Shown: positions 57,581-64,000 of the stretch, in pieces
Numbering within the stretch: the stretch's first letter is position 1
Layout of the letters: each line of letters starts with the position of its first letter
Assembly (NCBI GenBank): GCA_944384395.1
Contig: CALWTD010000032.1
Span: 1 to 64,000 of the forward strand
DNA length: 64,000 bases
Reading direction: 5' to 3'
Source of the DNA: an uncultured Clostridia bacterium
Lineage (GTDB): Bacteria > Bacillota > Clostridia > Christensenellales > UBA1242
Notes under the pieces: model-generated
Database searches by the model: none
What the model was told of the DNA's origin: nothing
What the model saw: the letters and a program-made list of their open reading frames with translations, nothing else
Position numbers and translations under genes: made by a program

Positions 57581-57605
57581 TTGCGCCGTTTTTTGTAAGT
57601 TTTTT
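57477..57605 (-). terminator. Long inverted repeat after the HD gene, terminator-like
   Basis: 18-bp perfect arms with a 93-base structured interior. On the minus strand the structure begins at the HD gene's stop codon and ends in T6, as a terminator would. It could instead be the ends of a small mobile element. Confidence 0.5.
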
Positions 57606-58194
57606 ATTTGGTTATTCTTTCATCTAGATAAGTCGCCTCCACATCTGCTATGTGAAATAAGAGTGCGAGTGGATATTTATAGTAGATATCTGTTAAACTA
57701 ACACCTGCTTTTGCACGCATATCATATTCGCCCATATGCCAATTTATGCACATTGCTTCTTCACGTGTTAGTCGAATAAAGCCATTTACAATATACACTG
57801 ATTTTTCACCATGACCATATGGCAATTTGTCATTTACTGCATAGTACGGTTTTTGTATCCATACGCCATTTTCTTTAACATTTCTAAATTCTGTTGTGTA
57901 TGTATCGACTTTACAAATGTCATGAAACAGTGCTATTATTGTTGCACTTTCAAGAGAGCAATAATCTTGCCAATTTTTTCCATATTCACTTTCGAGTATT
58001 TTTAAAAACCTATTATAAACATTTAATGTATGCAAACAAAGTCCACCTTCAACATTGGAATGGTATTTTGTTGATGCTGGCGAAACAAAAAAATCTGTTT
58101 TGTTTAGCCATTCAACAAGATTTTCAATTCCTTCTCTTTTTATATTATTTTTAATAAGATCCAAATATTTTATTTTATTTTCATTTGTTTCCAT
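57604..58194 (-). CDS. HD-domain phosphohydrolase-like protein
   Basis: 196 residues. The metal-binding HD pattern is seen as HTLNVYNRFLKIL, then FHDICKVDTY (the HD pair), then INWHMGEYD and a final HIADVEATYLDE. This layout matches small HD hydrolases found in phage and firmicute genomes, acting on nucleotides or similar phosphates; the substrate is unknown. The ATG at 58194 is chosen because GGTGAT lies upstream and the promoter lies inside the longer frame. Confidence 0.82.
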   Translation of the reverse strand: METNENKIKYLDLIKNNIKREGIENLVEWLNKTDFFVSPASTKYHSNVEGGLCLHTLNVYNRFLKILESEYGKNWQDYCSLESATIIALFHDICKVDTYTTEFRNVKENGVWIQKPYYAVNDKLPYGHGEKSVYIVNGFIRLTREEAMCINWHMGEYDMRAKAGVSLTDIYYKYPLALLFHIADVEATYLDERITK

Positions 58195-58215
58195 AAAATC
58201 ACCATTTTTATTATA

Positions 58216-58244
58216 ATTATAACAATAATTCACTTTGCTTGCAA
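58216..58244 (-). promoter_or_regulatory. Promoter of the HD-domain gene
   Basis: TTGCAA (58239-58244), a 17-bp spacer and TATAAT (58216-58221), 22 bases upstream of the chosen ATG. It rules out the longer ORF start at 58344. Confidence 0.65.
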
Positions 58245-58264
58245 CTTTAATCATAAATATATAT

Positions 58265-58429
58265 GTGAAAGATTTATCTCCCGAAGAACTTACATCAATT
58301 GCAACACTATTTAGTGTTGAACTTTCTAAAAACTGCACAACCAAAGAACTTCAAACATACAGGTCCTTTTTTCTTGCTGTGTCTAATAATCTTTTAACTA
58401 TAATATCTGAAAGATTAAACACAAAATAA
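58265..58429 (+). CDS. Possible small helical protein
   Basis: 54 residues from GTG (or longer from TTG at 58235). The sequence DLSPEELTSIATLFSVELSK followed by ELQTYRSFFLAVSNNLLTI has the regular amphipathic pattern of small firmicute proteins of unknown role. No ribosome site is visible. It is divergent from the HD gene. Coding potential is suggested only by sequence quality. Confidence 0.4.
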   Translation: MKDLSPEELTSIATLFSVELSKNCTTKELQTYRSFFLAVSNNLLTIISERLNTK

Positions 58430-58526
58430 AATTCAGACTTTTGAACATTTTATGAGTCTAATCTCACTTATTTTTCAACCGTCTAATAATTTTATTATAT
58501 AATACAAACATTCAATTTTTGATGTC

Positions 58527-58724
58527 TTATTTGTTTTCTTCGTTTAGTTTTTTAAGCAAAAAATCTATATCAACGCCGTGAACTTCTGCTGCTTCTTCCA
58601 AAGTTTCCATTTGACTCAATGGGCAACTAAAACAATGCATACCAAAGCCCATTAAAACATCTGCAAGGTCATCATTTTCTTGTATCACTTCCCCCAGTGT
58701 CCACTCTTTTGTTATCTCGCTCAT
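58527..58724 (-). CDS. DUF1858 domain protein
   Basis: 65 residues with the family's order: an ITKEWTLGEVI opening, FGMHCFSCPLS with a CXXC pair, then TLEEAAEVHGVDIDFLLKKLN. The two Cys suggest redox or metal binding; the function is not established. It follows the SPFH-like gene by 13 bases with AAGGAG before its ATG, so the two are co-transcribed. Confidence 0.9.
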   Translation of the reverse strand: MSEITKEWTLGEVIQENDDLADVLMGFGMHCFSCPLSQMETLEEAAEVHGVDIDFLLKKLNEENK

Positions 58725-58737
58725 ATTTTTCTCCTTT

Positions 58738-59766
58738 TTAATCTAATTTGTTTTTGCATATTTCGCACGTGGTTGCATCTTCTTTATTTATGTATCCACA
58801 CAATTTACATTCTTTTCCTTTTTTATCTTGTTTATACAAGTTATCTAAATTAAGGTCAACAAATTCTTGTTCTTTTTCTTCATCACTTTGCGTTTCTTCA
58901 ATCTCATTGTTTTGATTAGAATAATCTATTGCAATATCGTCTTTTGATGCTTGTTCAATTGTTATATTTCCAAAAGGCACATATTCTTGTTCTGTTGTTG
59001 TTTTGTCCTTTTCATTATTATTGTTGGCGTCTTCTATTTTTTCTTGTTTTTTTGTTTTAAGATTATTTTCATAATCTTTTTGATATTTTTTGGGCAATAT
59101 GTATTTAACTTCATTAATTTGCAAAAGCATTATACCTAATTTTGATAACTTTTGAGATAGTTCACCAACTAAATTTTGTTCAATTATTGGATTTGAATAA
59201 ATAAATTCCGACAATGCAAAATTATATTTATTGAGTATTGATACAACAAAATCTGATACAAACGAAACCAAAATTTTTTCTGCTTCGCCTTGTTTTAAAT
59301 ATGAATACTCATATAAAAGTGAATCCATAAGTTTTTTAGCATCTATAACTTTAAATTTTAATGTTGCACAAAGTCCAACTTTAAAAATTCCTGTTGCACG
59401 CCTTCCAAGTTCGGCTTTTTCTTGTGTTTTACAATGTAGTTCGTATTCACCTATATTCACAAAATACGCTTCTGCCTTAAATGATTTTTTTATATTATTG
59501 TTTTTGTCGGTTTTATGTATTTTTAATTTTTTGCAACAGAGTGGAAGTGTTGCTGGGGATAGATAATATTCACCTTCTCCAAAATGGTCAAGTGCCTTGC
59601 CGTTATGACCTATAACAAAAACATATCCGCTTGGAACTTTTACTTTTGAGTTTATTTTTATTTTTGAATGTTTTAGTGCATACGGACAAACAAGCCCACT
59701 TAAATTATTTTCTGTGGGTACTATATCATTTGAAAACAAATTTTTAAAACTCTTAAAAATTCCCAT
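58738..59766 (-). CDS. SPFH/band-7-like protein with C-terminal zinc ribbon
   Basis: 342 residues. The N-terminal ~210 follow the SPFH-type 'virion core-like' family: KINSKVKVPSGYVFVIGHNGKALDHFGEGEYYLSPATLPLCC, then a beta-rich part and a helical EAEKILVSFVSDFVV section. A disordered acidic linker (about 235-315) leads to a CXXC...CXXC zinc ribbon (CKLCGYINKEDATTCEIC). Band-7 proteins usually scaffold membranes, but no membrane segment is visible here. No ribosome site; the promoter ends 9 nt before the ATG. Confidence 0.72.
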   Translation of the reverse strand: MGIFKSFKNLFSNDIVPTENNLSGLVCPYALKHSKIKINSKVKVPSGYVFVIGHNGKALDHFGEGEYYLSPATLPLCCKKLKIHKTDKNNNIKKSFKAEAYFVNIGEYELHCKTQEKAELGRRATGIFKVGLCATLKFKVIDAKKLMDSLLYEYSYLKQGEAEKILVSFVSDFVVSILNKYNFALSEFIYSNPIIEQNLVGELSQKLSKLGIMLLQINEVKYILPKKYQKDYENNLKTKKQEKIEDANNNNEKDKTTTEQEYVPFGNITIEQASKDDIAIDYSNQNNEIEETQSDEEKEQEFVDLNLDNLYKQDKKGKECKLCGYINKEDATTCEICKNKLD

Positions 59767-59775
59767 GCTCTAAAA

Positions 59776-59804
59776 AGTATATCATGTTTTACTAAATTAT
59801 GCAA
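59776..59804 (-). promoter_or_regulatory. Promoter of the SPFH-like/DUF1858 operon (near-leaderless)
   Basis: TTGCAT (59799-59804), a 17-bp spacer and TATACT (59776-59781). The predicted leader is about 3 nt. It overlaps a possible promoter for the divergent PRC-barrel gene (TTTACT 59788-59793, 18 bp, TAATAT 59812-59817). Confidence 0.6.
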
Positions 59805-59852
59805 ACATGAATAATATTGTTTTATGTTTAATAAATTATTTTAGGAGGAAAA

Positions 59853-60551
59853 ATGAAACTATCTGAAATAATTGGAAAACAAGTTTTTGTTATATATGAT
59901 GCAAAGTTTTTAGGCACTGTGCATGATGTTGCATTTGATGACAAATATAAAAAAGTGTTGGGTTTTTATTTTTTTGACCAAGATGAAAATGAATATTACT
60001 TAAAAACACAAAATATTTTTGGATTAAATGACTACATAACAATAAAAAACTCTTCAAAAATAACAAATAATTTTTTATTGGACAAACCATTATCTCCACT
60101 TGGCAAACAAGTTGTTGGAATAAATGGTGCAAACTATGACTTTTTAAGCGATATTGAAATTGATGAAAATTATAATGTGCAATTTTTTGTAACCAACAAA
60201 CAAAAATTTTCTATGGACAAAATTATACACATTTCACATTCAATATTAGTAGGTGAAAATGTAAAAATGCAAAACTTTAAACCTAAAAAATCAAAACAAG
60301 ATGAAAAAATTTTAAACAATCTTACTGTAAGTATAATGAAAATGGAAGAATTAAGTCCCTCTCCTATAACCCTTATGCCACCAAAAATTACAGTAAACAG
60401 CGATATATTACTCGGCAAACGTCTCACAAAAGACATTGTTGGAAAAAACAACGAACTAATTTTAAAACAAAATCAAATTATCACACCAAAACAAATTATG
60501 ATAGCAAAACAGCACGAAAAATTAAACGAACTTTTTTATAGCGTATATTAA
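59853..60551 (+). CDS. PRC-barrel domain protein
   Basis: 232 residues. The N-terminal ~80 residues form a PRC-barrel (LSEIIGKQVFVIYDAKFLGTVHDVAFD...VLGFYFFD), and a second, weaker barrel-like unit follows (IGKQVVG-like LGKQVVGINGANYDFLSDIEID). The C-terminal 60 residues contain a LLGKRLTKDI and ITPKQIMIAKQHEKL segment. PRC-barrels occur in RimM and in small sporulation-linked YlmC/YmxH proteins; neither assignment is certain here. GGAGG precedes the ATG. Confidence 0.75.
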   Translation: MKLSEIIGKQVFVIYDAKFLGTVHDVAFDDKYKKVLGFYFFDQDENEYYLKTQNIFGLNDYITIKNSSKITNNFLLDKPLSPLGKQVVGINGANYDFLSDIEIDENYNVQFFVTNKQKFSMDKIIHISHSILVGENVKMQNFKPKKSKQDEKILNNLTVSIMKMEELSPSPITLMPPKITVNSDILLGKRLTKDIVGKNNELILKQNQIITPKQIMIAKQHEKLNELFYSVY

Positions 60552-60578
60552 AAAACAAGACCGGTTGGTCTTGTTTTT
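60551..60578. terminator. Bidirectional terminator between PRC-barrel and VirB6-like genes
   Basis: A perfect 12-bp stem (AAAAACAAGACC with GGTCTTGTTTTT) around a GGTT loop, serving two convergent genes. Confidence 0.9.
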
Positions 60579-62777
60579 TTATTCTTTTTTACCTAAATCC
60601 ATTACCTGTTGAGCTTGATTAGCTTTTTTCCTTTTTACAAGTCTCATTTTTGCATTTAAGGTTTTTTGAGTTTCTCTTTCCATCTCTTGTATTGCCTTTT
60701 GTGCAAGTTTGTCTCCCTCATCTGCAACACCTTTAACCATTTGATCCATTACTTCTTTTCTACGTTTTTCAACATAATCTTTTTTGAGACCCATTTGTCT
60801 TTCTACATCTCCAAAGGTGGCATTTTTATTGTCGCTAATACCTTTGTCTGATTTTTTTAATTGCCTTCCTTCATCTTTCCAATTAGAAAACTCTGAACTT
60901 CTTCCTGGATTATATGTTTCATGATATTCTTTTAAGAAATCATTTTTATTTGAATAATGTGATCTTTCTTGACTACTCATTGTTTCCCATCTATGGTCAG
61001 CATCTATATATGAACCTTTTTTGGTATTTTCAAAGAAATCTTGTTGTGACATAGTTCCGCCACGACTTTGATAATCTTGATATGCTTGATTGGTTTTATT
61101 TTGGAAATTATTGTTATATTCGTTTTGAATATCTTTCTCAACCTTGTTTAATGTCTCTTTTTTAATTTGAGAATCTGTTTTCGATGCTTGCTCAACATTT
61201 TTTTGATCTCTTTTTGAAAGTGTGCCACGATCCTTTCCATCATTTGGCATGTTACCTGAAACTTTTGCTCCAAATAATCCACCAAGTTTGCTTGCTATCG
61301 ACCCACCTCCTGAACTTGCAAGTGATGCTCCTCCTGTTGCAATAGCCATTCCAGCACCAACAGCAAAATCAGCAGTTGTTTTTATTCCTTTTGCAATAGG
61401 TTGTACAAATGTATCATTAACTTGTTTGCTTAAATCTCCACCTTCTTTATATAAAGAACCCGAGTGTAACGATTTTGCAACAATTTCATCAACTTTTGAA
61501 ACAGCCAACAATCCTGCCCCTATTAAAAGCATTTGAATTACAAGGTCAACAAATCCCCAACCTTCAAAACCCGGTCCAAACATTTGAAATGTTTGAAATA
61601 TTGGAATTATCATAAACAAAATGTTCATTGAAAAGATTGCCGTGTACGCACTTATCGCCTTTTCAACAAAACTTTTGCCCCAAGACGATAACCCTGAGCC
61701 TCCATCAAGTGGCATCATTGCCATAACAAGTGGTCCAATCATCAAAAGTGCTAGCATACTAAAAATACGAGTAATAAGTCCAAAAGTAAACGTAATCATG
61801 GTTTTTGCCAATATCCAAACAAAGAATATTGCAACAATCCAGTTATAACTTTTTAAATCATAGTAATAATTAACAAGACCTATGTCATATCTATTAAAAT
61901 ACTCAATTTGCGTTGTAGGTGTTGACCATATAAAGCTAGATGTTGGTGCCTTGCTTGAGTCAAGAGTTTGAGGTGTTTTTAATTTTGCATTCATAGCAAA
62001 TAACGCATCAATTAAATTTGCCGCTTCGTCTTGATTGTCCGGAACATTAAAAATTCCAAAATTTGTTGTCAAACCTTCTGCACTTTCTTCATATAACACA
62101 ACAGATTCATAAAAGTTTTTGTCATTTCTTACTCTATTTGCACTATATAATGCAACTCTATTAGCAAGTCCTGCTATTGGAGTTGTATTCGCAGGTGCAA
62201 TCTGACCAAAAAATATATTAAATATGTATGTATCGTTTTGACTTTCTATTTTATTATAAATATTTGCATCAACACTAATAAGGCTAGTAGTAGTTGTATT
62301 GGTTGCAGAATCTATTGCGAATAAAACTGAATTACCTAAAAACAAACCAAAATAACAGGCAATTGGAACAATAACAAACGATATTATCGCTTTTAAAAAA
62401 TTTCCAATGATTTTACCTTTGCTTGTACCTTTGCTTTTTGGCTCACCTGGATTTGCTTTATTAGGAGAATACTCAACTCTAATAATTGCTGCAATGGTTG
62501 TTACAAACAATAAAATTGACGCTATTATAACAATGCTCCAAAAAGTGACAGCAATTACACTATATTCATTGTTTTCACCACTGAAAAAAGTTTTTTTAAT
62601 GATTTGCAAAACAAGGTCGCCAGACTTTTCAATTTTTTCTCCGTTTAAATAATATGTATCAAGACCTGCTAATTTTCTAAACAAAAATTGAAAAATTTCT
62701 ACCATCATTAAAGCATTTGACACTAACCAATAAAATGCATGGGTAAATGTAAGAAAAAGACTTTCAAAAAAATTCAT
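60579..62777 (-). CDS. VirB6/TrbL-like conjugation channel protein (Mbov_0396-like)
   Basis: 732 residues. Membrane segments are seen near 8-30, 75-100, 128-155, 315-360 (two), 380-400 and 415-435. The SSWGKSFVEKAISAYTAIFSMNILFMIIP part resembles the conserved core of inner-membrane T4SS proteins. After a Gly/Ala/Ser-rich stretch (about 470-500) there is a charged, coiled-coil-like cytoplasmic tail of about 230 residues. The layout matches the family described in mollicute and clostridial integrative elements. GGGAG lies before the ATG. It is downstream of a pilin-like gene with which it likely works. Confidence 0.75.
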   Translation of the reverse strand: MNFFESLFLTFTHAFYWLVSNALMMVEIFQFLFRKLAGLDTYYLNGEKIEKSGDLVLQIIKKTFFSGENNEYSVIAVTFWSIVIIASILLFVTTIAAIIRVEYSPNKANPGEPKSKGTSKGKIIGNFLKAIISFVIVPIACYFGLFLGNSVLFAIDSATNTTTTSLISVDANIYNKIESQNDTYIFNIFFGQIAPANTTPIAGLANRVALYSANRVRNDKNFYESVVLYEESAEGLTTNFGIFNVPDNQDEAANLIDALFAMNAKLKTPQTLDSSKAPTSSFIWSTPTTQIEYFNRYDIGLVNYYYDLKSYNWIVAIFFVWILAKTMITFTFGLITRIFSMLALLMIGPLVMAMMPLDGGSGLSSWGKSFVEKAISAYTAIFSMNILFMIIPIFQTFQMFGPGFEGWGFVDLVIQMLLIGAGLLAVSKVDEIVAKSLHSGSLYKEGGDLSKQVNDTFVQPIAKGIKTTADFAVGAGMAIATGGASLASSGGGSIASKLGGLFGAKVSGNMPNDGKDRGTLSKRDQKNVEQASKTDSQIKKETLNKVEKDIQNEYNNNFQNKTNQAYQDYQSRGGTMSQQDFFENTKKGSYIDADHRWETMSSQERSHYSNKNDFLKEYHETYNPGRSSEFSNWKDEGRQLKKSDKGISDNKNATFGDVERQMGLKKDYVEKRRKEVMDQMVKGVADEGDKLAQKAIQEMERETQKTLNAKMRLVKRKKANQAQQVMDLGKKE

Positions 62778-62924
62778 TATTTTCTCCCGACATTGTTATA
62801 TTTTCGTTGTTAGTATAACAAATAATTCATAAAATGTACATAGTTTTTTAAATTTTTGTAAAATAAATATTATTTATTAACAAAAACTGAAACTAAAAAT
62901 TTAATTAAAACATAAAATAAAAAT

Positions 62925-62957
62925 AAAAAAAACTCGAAAATTTTCGAGTTTTTTTTA
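62925..62957 (-). terminator. Terminator after the pilin-like gene
   Basis: A perfect palindrome AAAACTCGAAAA/TTTTCGAGTTTT with T8 tail. It may let only part of the transcription proceed into the VirB6-like gene, since no separate promoter is evident in the 147 bases after it. Confidence 0.8.
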
Positions 62958-62969
62958 TTCATATTTTTA

Positions 62970-63335
62970 TTAAGCACCAGTTCCTGTTTCTGGTTCAACG
63001 GGATCAACAAATGCTGGCAAAATTTGGTCAATAAATAATTTAAAGAACAATATAAGCGCTATAATTATTGCAAGACCAACCACAACATTTATAAGTCTCT
63101 TTTTTGCTTCTTCTCTTTTTTCAGTAGAATCAGCTCTTGCCATGTTGACACCAATAACAACTGCGTATATCATACCAAAAGCACCAACAACAATTAAAAG
63201 TGGGTATAAAAGTGTGTCGACCGCCTTAACTATGTCTTTAACCCAACCCCAATCTTCTGGTAAACTATCAACACCAGAAAGTGTGTTGCCCATGCCAAGT
63301 AGATATGTAGTCATTTTTGTCAAAAATAAATTCAT
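62970..63335 (-). CDS. VirB2/TrbC pilin-like conjugation protein (Mbov_0395-like)
   Basis: 121 residues with two hydrophobic segments (about 40-65 and 82-105) separated by a short charged loop (ADSTEKREEAKKR). This is the topology of T4SS pilins and of the pilin-like proteins next to VirB6-type genes. GGGAGG precedes the ATG at the correct distance. Confidence 0.75.
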   Translation of the reverse strand: MNLFLTKMTTYLLGMGNTLSGVDSLPEDWGWVKDIVKAVDTLLYPLLIVVGAFGMIYAVVIGVNMARADSTEKREEAKKRLINVVVGLAIIIALILFFKLFIDQILPAFVDPVEPETGTGA

Positions 63336-63413
63336 AATCTTCCTCCCAAAATTAAATTATTTATTTGCAAAAAATATAAATATTATGCATCTTGCAAATT
63401 AATTTACGAATTT

Positions 63414-63442
63414 ATAGTATCACATATTTTTTAAATAGTAAA
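63414..63442 (-). promoter_or_regulatory. Promoter of the pilin/VirB6-like operon
   Basis: TTTACT (63437-63442), a 17-bp spacer and TACTAT (63414-63419), with a leader of about 70 nt. Confidence 0.5.
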
Positions 63443-63556
63443 ACATTTTTTATATATTTTTTGTTTTTTTTATTATTTTTTTAAAAAAAAGAATAAATGC
63501 AAAAAAAATAAAATTGAATTTATAATTATTTATTTTAATCCATGAATATAATTTAA

Positions 63557-63585
63557 TTGACTTATAATTAAAAATAAAGTAAAAT
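63557..63585 (+). promoter_or_regulatory. Promoter of the VirD4-like gene
   Basis: TTGACT (63557-63562), a 17-bp spacer and TAAAAT (63580-63585). The leader holds GGGGG at 63616-63620, five bases before the ATG at 63626. Confidence 0.55.
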
Positions 63586-63625
63586 TCTTTTTGAAATAAT
63601 TGCACAAAATATCTTGGGGGAATAA

Positions 63626-64000
63626 ATGAAAAAATTAAAAAATTCAATAATAGCACTAGTAGTTTTGTATGTTGTTGGTGTTATTGCATCTATGATTATA
63701 AACAAAGTTGATTTTGTTTCAGCATTATCAGACACAATAACCTTAATAGTTCTTGGTTTAGGAATTTTAGGTATTCTTCTTTATGTTGCCTCAACAAACA
63801 AAACTTGGGTTGATGACAAAGACGGTTTTACAGGAAAAACACAAAGTGGTCAAAATATGAGTCAACACTATGAAGCGAGGTTTGTTACCGAACAAGAACT
63901 TTTAACAAATCCTGCTTTTATGCCAACAACATGGCGACAACTCCCAAAACTTAAAAAAACCGGCGTAATGATTAGAAGCCTATACAAAAATGGTCAAATG
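63626..64000 (+). CDS. VirD4/TraG-type coupling protein, N-terminal part (runs off the window)
   Basis: 125 residues are visible. Two membrane segments (about 8-25 and 38-60) are followed by a cytoplasmic stretch with EARFVTEQELL and TWRQLPKLKKTGVMIRS. This is the layout of T4SS coupling ATPases just before their Walker A motif, which would lie beyond the window. Coupling proteins recruit DNA to the conjugation channel. It is divergent from the pilin-like gene. The call depends on layout and neighbours. Confidence 0.65.
   Translation, partial: MKKLKNSIIALVVLYVVGVIASMIINKVDFVSALSDTITLIVLGLGILGILLYVASTNKTWVDDKDGFTGKTQSGQNMSQHYEARFVTEQELLTNPAFMPTTWRQLPKLKKTGVMIRSLYKNGQM

Noticed and set aside
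63450..63656. 68-codon minus-strand ORF opposite the VirD4-like promoter
   Set aside because: It covers the promoter and ribosome site of the VirD4-like gene and consists almost only of Phe, Ile, Lys and Asn from AT-rich DNA.
1..64000. Mollicute-like recoding of TGA, suggested by the mycoplasma-like conjugation genes
   Set aside because: The HTH gene ends at TGA (57005-57007) at the normal domain length, and Trp is encoded by TGG throughout.
1..64000. CRISPR arrays, rRNA or tRNA genes
   Set aside because: All intergenic gaps were read. None contains regularly spaced short repeats or a cloverleaf-like sequence ending in a tRNA T-arm.

Overview
The window is AT-rich chromosomal DNA of a Bacillota (Firmicutes) bacterium from an endospore-forming lineage. 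The evidence is a spoIIID with a sigma-E-type promoter, a spoIIQ-like M23 gene, the firmicute order glmU-like/pth/mfd/prsA, a DnaD/DnaI-type replication pair, and sigma-A promoters with strong GGAGG ribosome sites. The genetic code is standard: TGG encodes Trp and TGA ends the HTH gene at 57007. I cannot name the genus. An uncultured gut Clostridia-like organism fits, but that is inference. I saw no rRNA, tRNA or CRISPR.

Layout. 1-7.8 kb: rpoC and rpoB on the minus strand, with a strong promoter inside an unusual mirrored element. 7.8-36.9 kb: two tandem giant lipoprotein genes (about 3,176 and 6,514 residues), paralogous, built from Ig-like and GLUG/beta-helix modules and probably one operon from a single sigma-A promoter. 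They occupy 45% of the window. 37.2-39.1 kb: spoIIID, acpP, spoIIQ-like and a small exported protein. 39.1-43.5 kb: a glycerol-1-phosphate-dehydrogenase-like pseudoenzyme, a polysaccharide deacetylase, a small membrane-anchored protein and a flippase-like membrane protein. 43.6-50.1 kb: prsA-like, mfd, pth and a degenerate glmU-like gene. 50.1-53.5 kb: a BspA-like surface protein divergent from an HTH regulator, then an M1 peptidase lipoprotein. 53.6-56.0 kb: dnaD-like and dnaI/dnaC-like. 56.0-58.4 kb: a frameshifted ypsA-like gene, a second HTH regulator with an operator-like dyad, a duplicated 147-bp structured repeat, and an HD-domain protein. 58.5-60.6 kb: a DUF1858 protein, an SPFH-like protein with a zinc ribbon, and a PRC-barrel protein. 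60.6-64.0 kb: type IV secretion/conjugation genes (VirB6-like channel, pilin-like, and a VirD4-like coupling protein cut by the window end), possibly the edge of an integrative conjugative element.

Working together: surface biology dominates (giant lipoproteins, BspA-like protein, PrsA foldase, deacetylase, M1 peptidase, flippase). A sporulation block sits between it and the housekeeping genes. Several genes look decayed or repurposed: the glmU-like gene, the G1P-dehydrogenase-like gene and the ypsA-like gene. Four genes appear to be transcribed without a leader.
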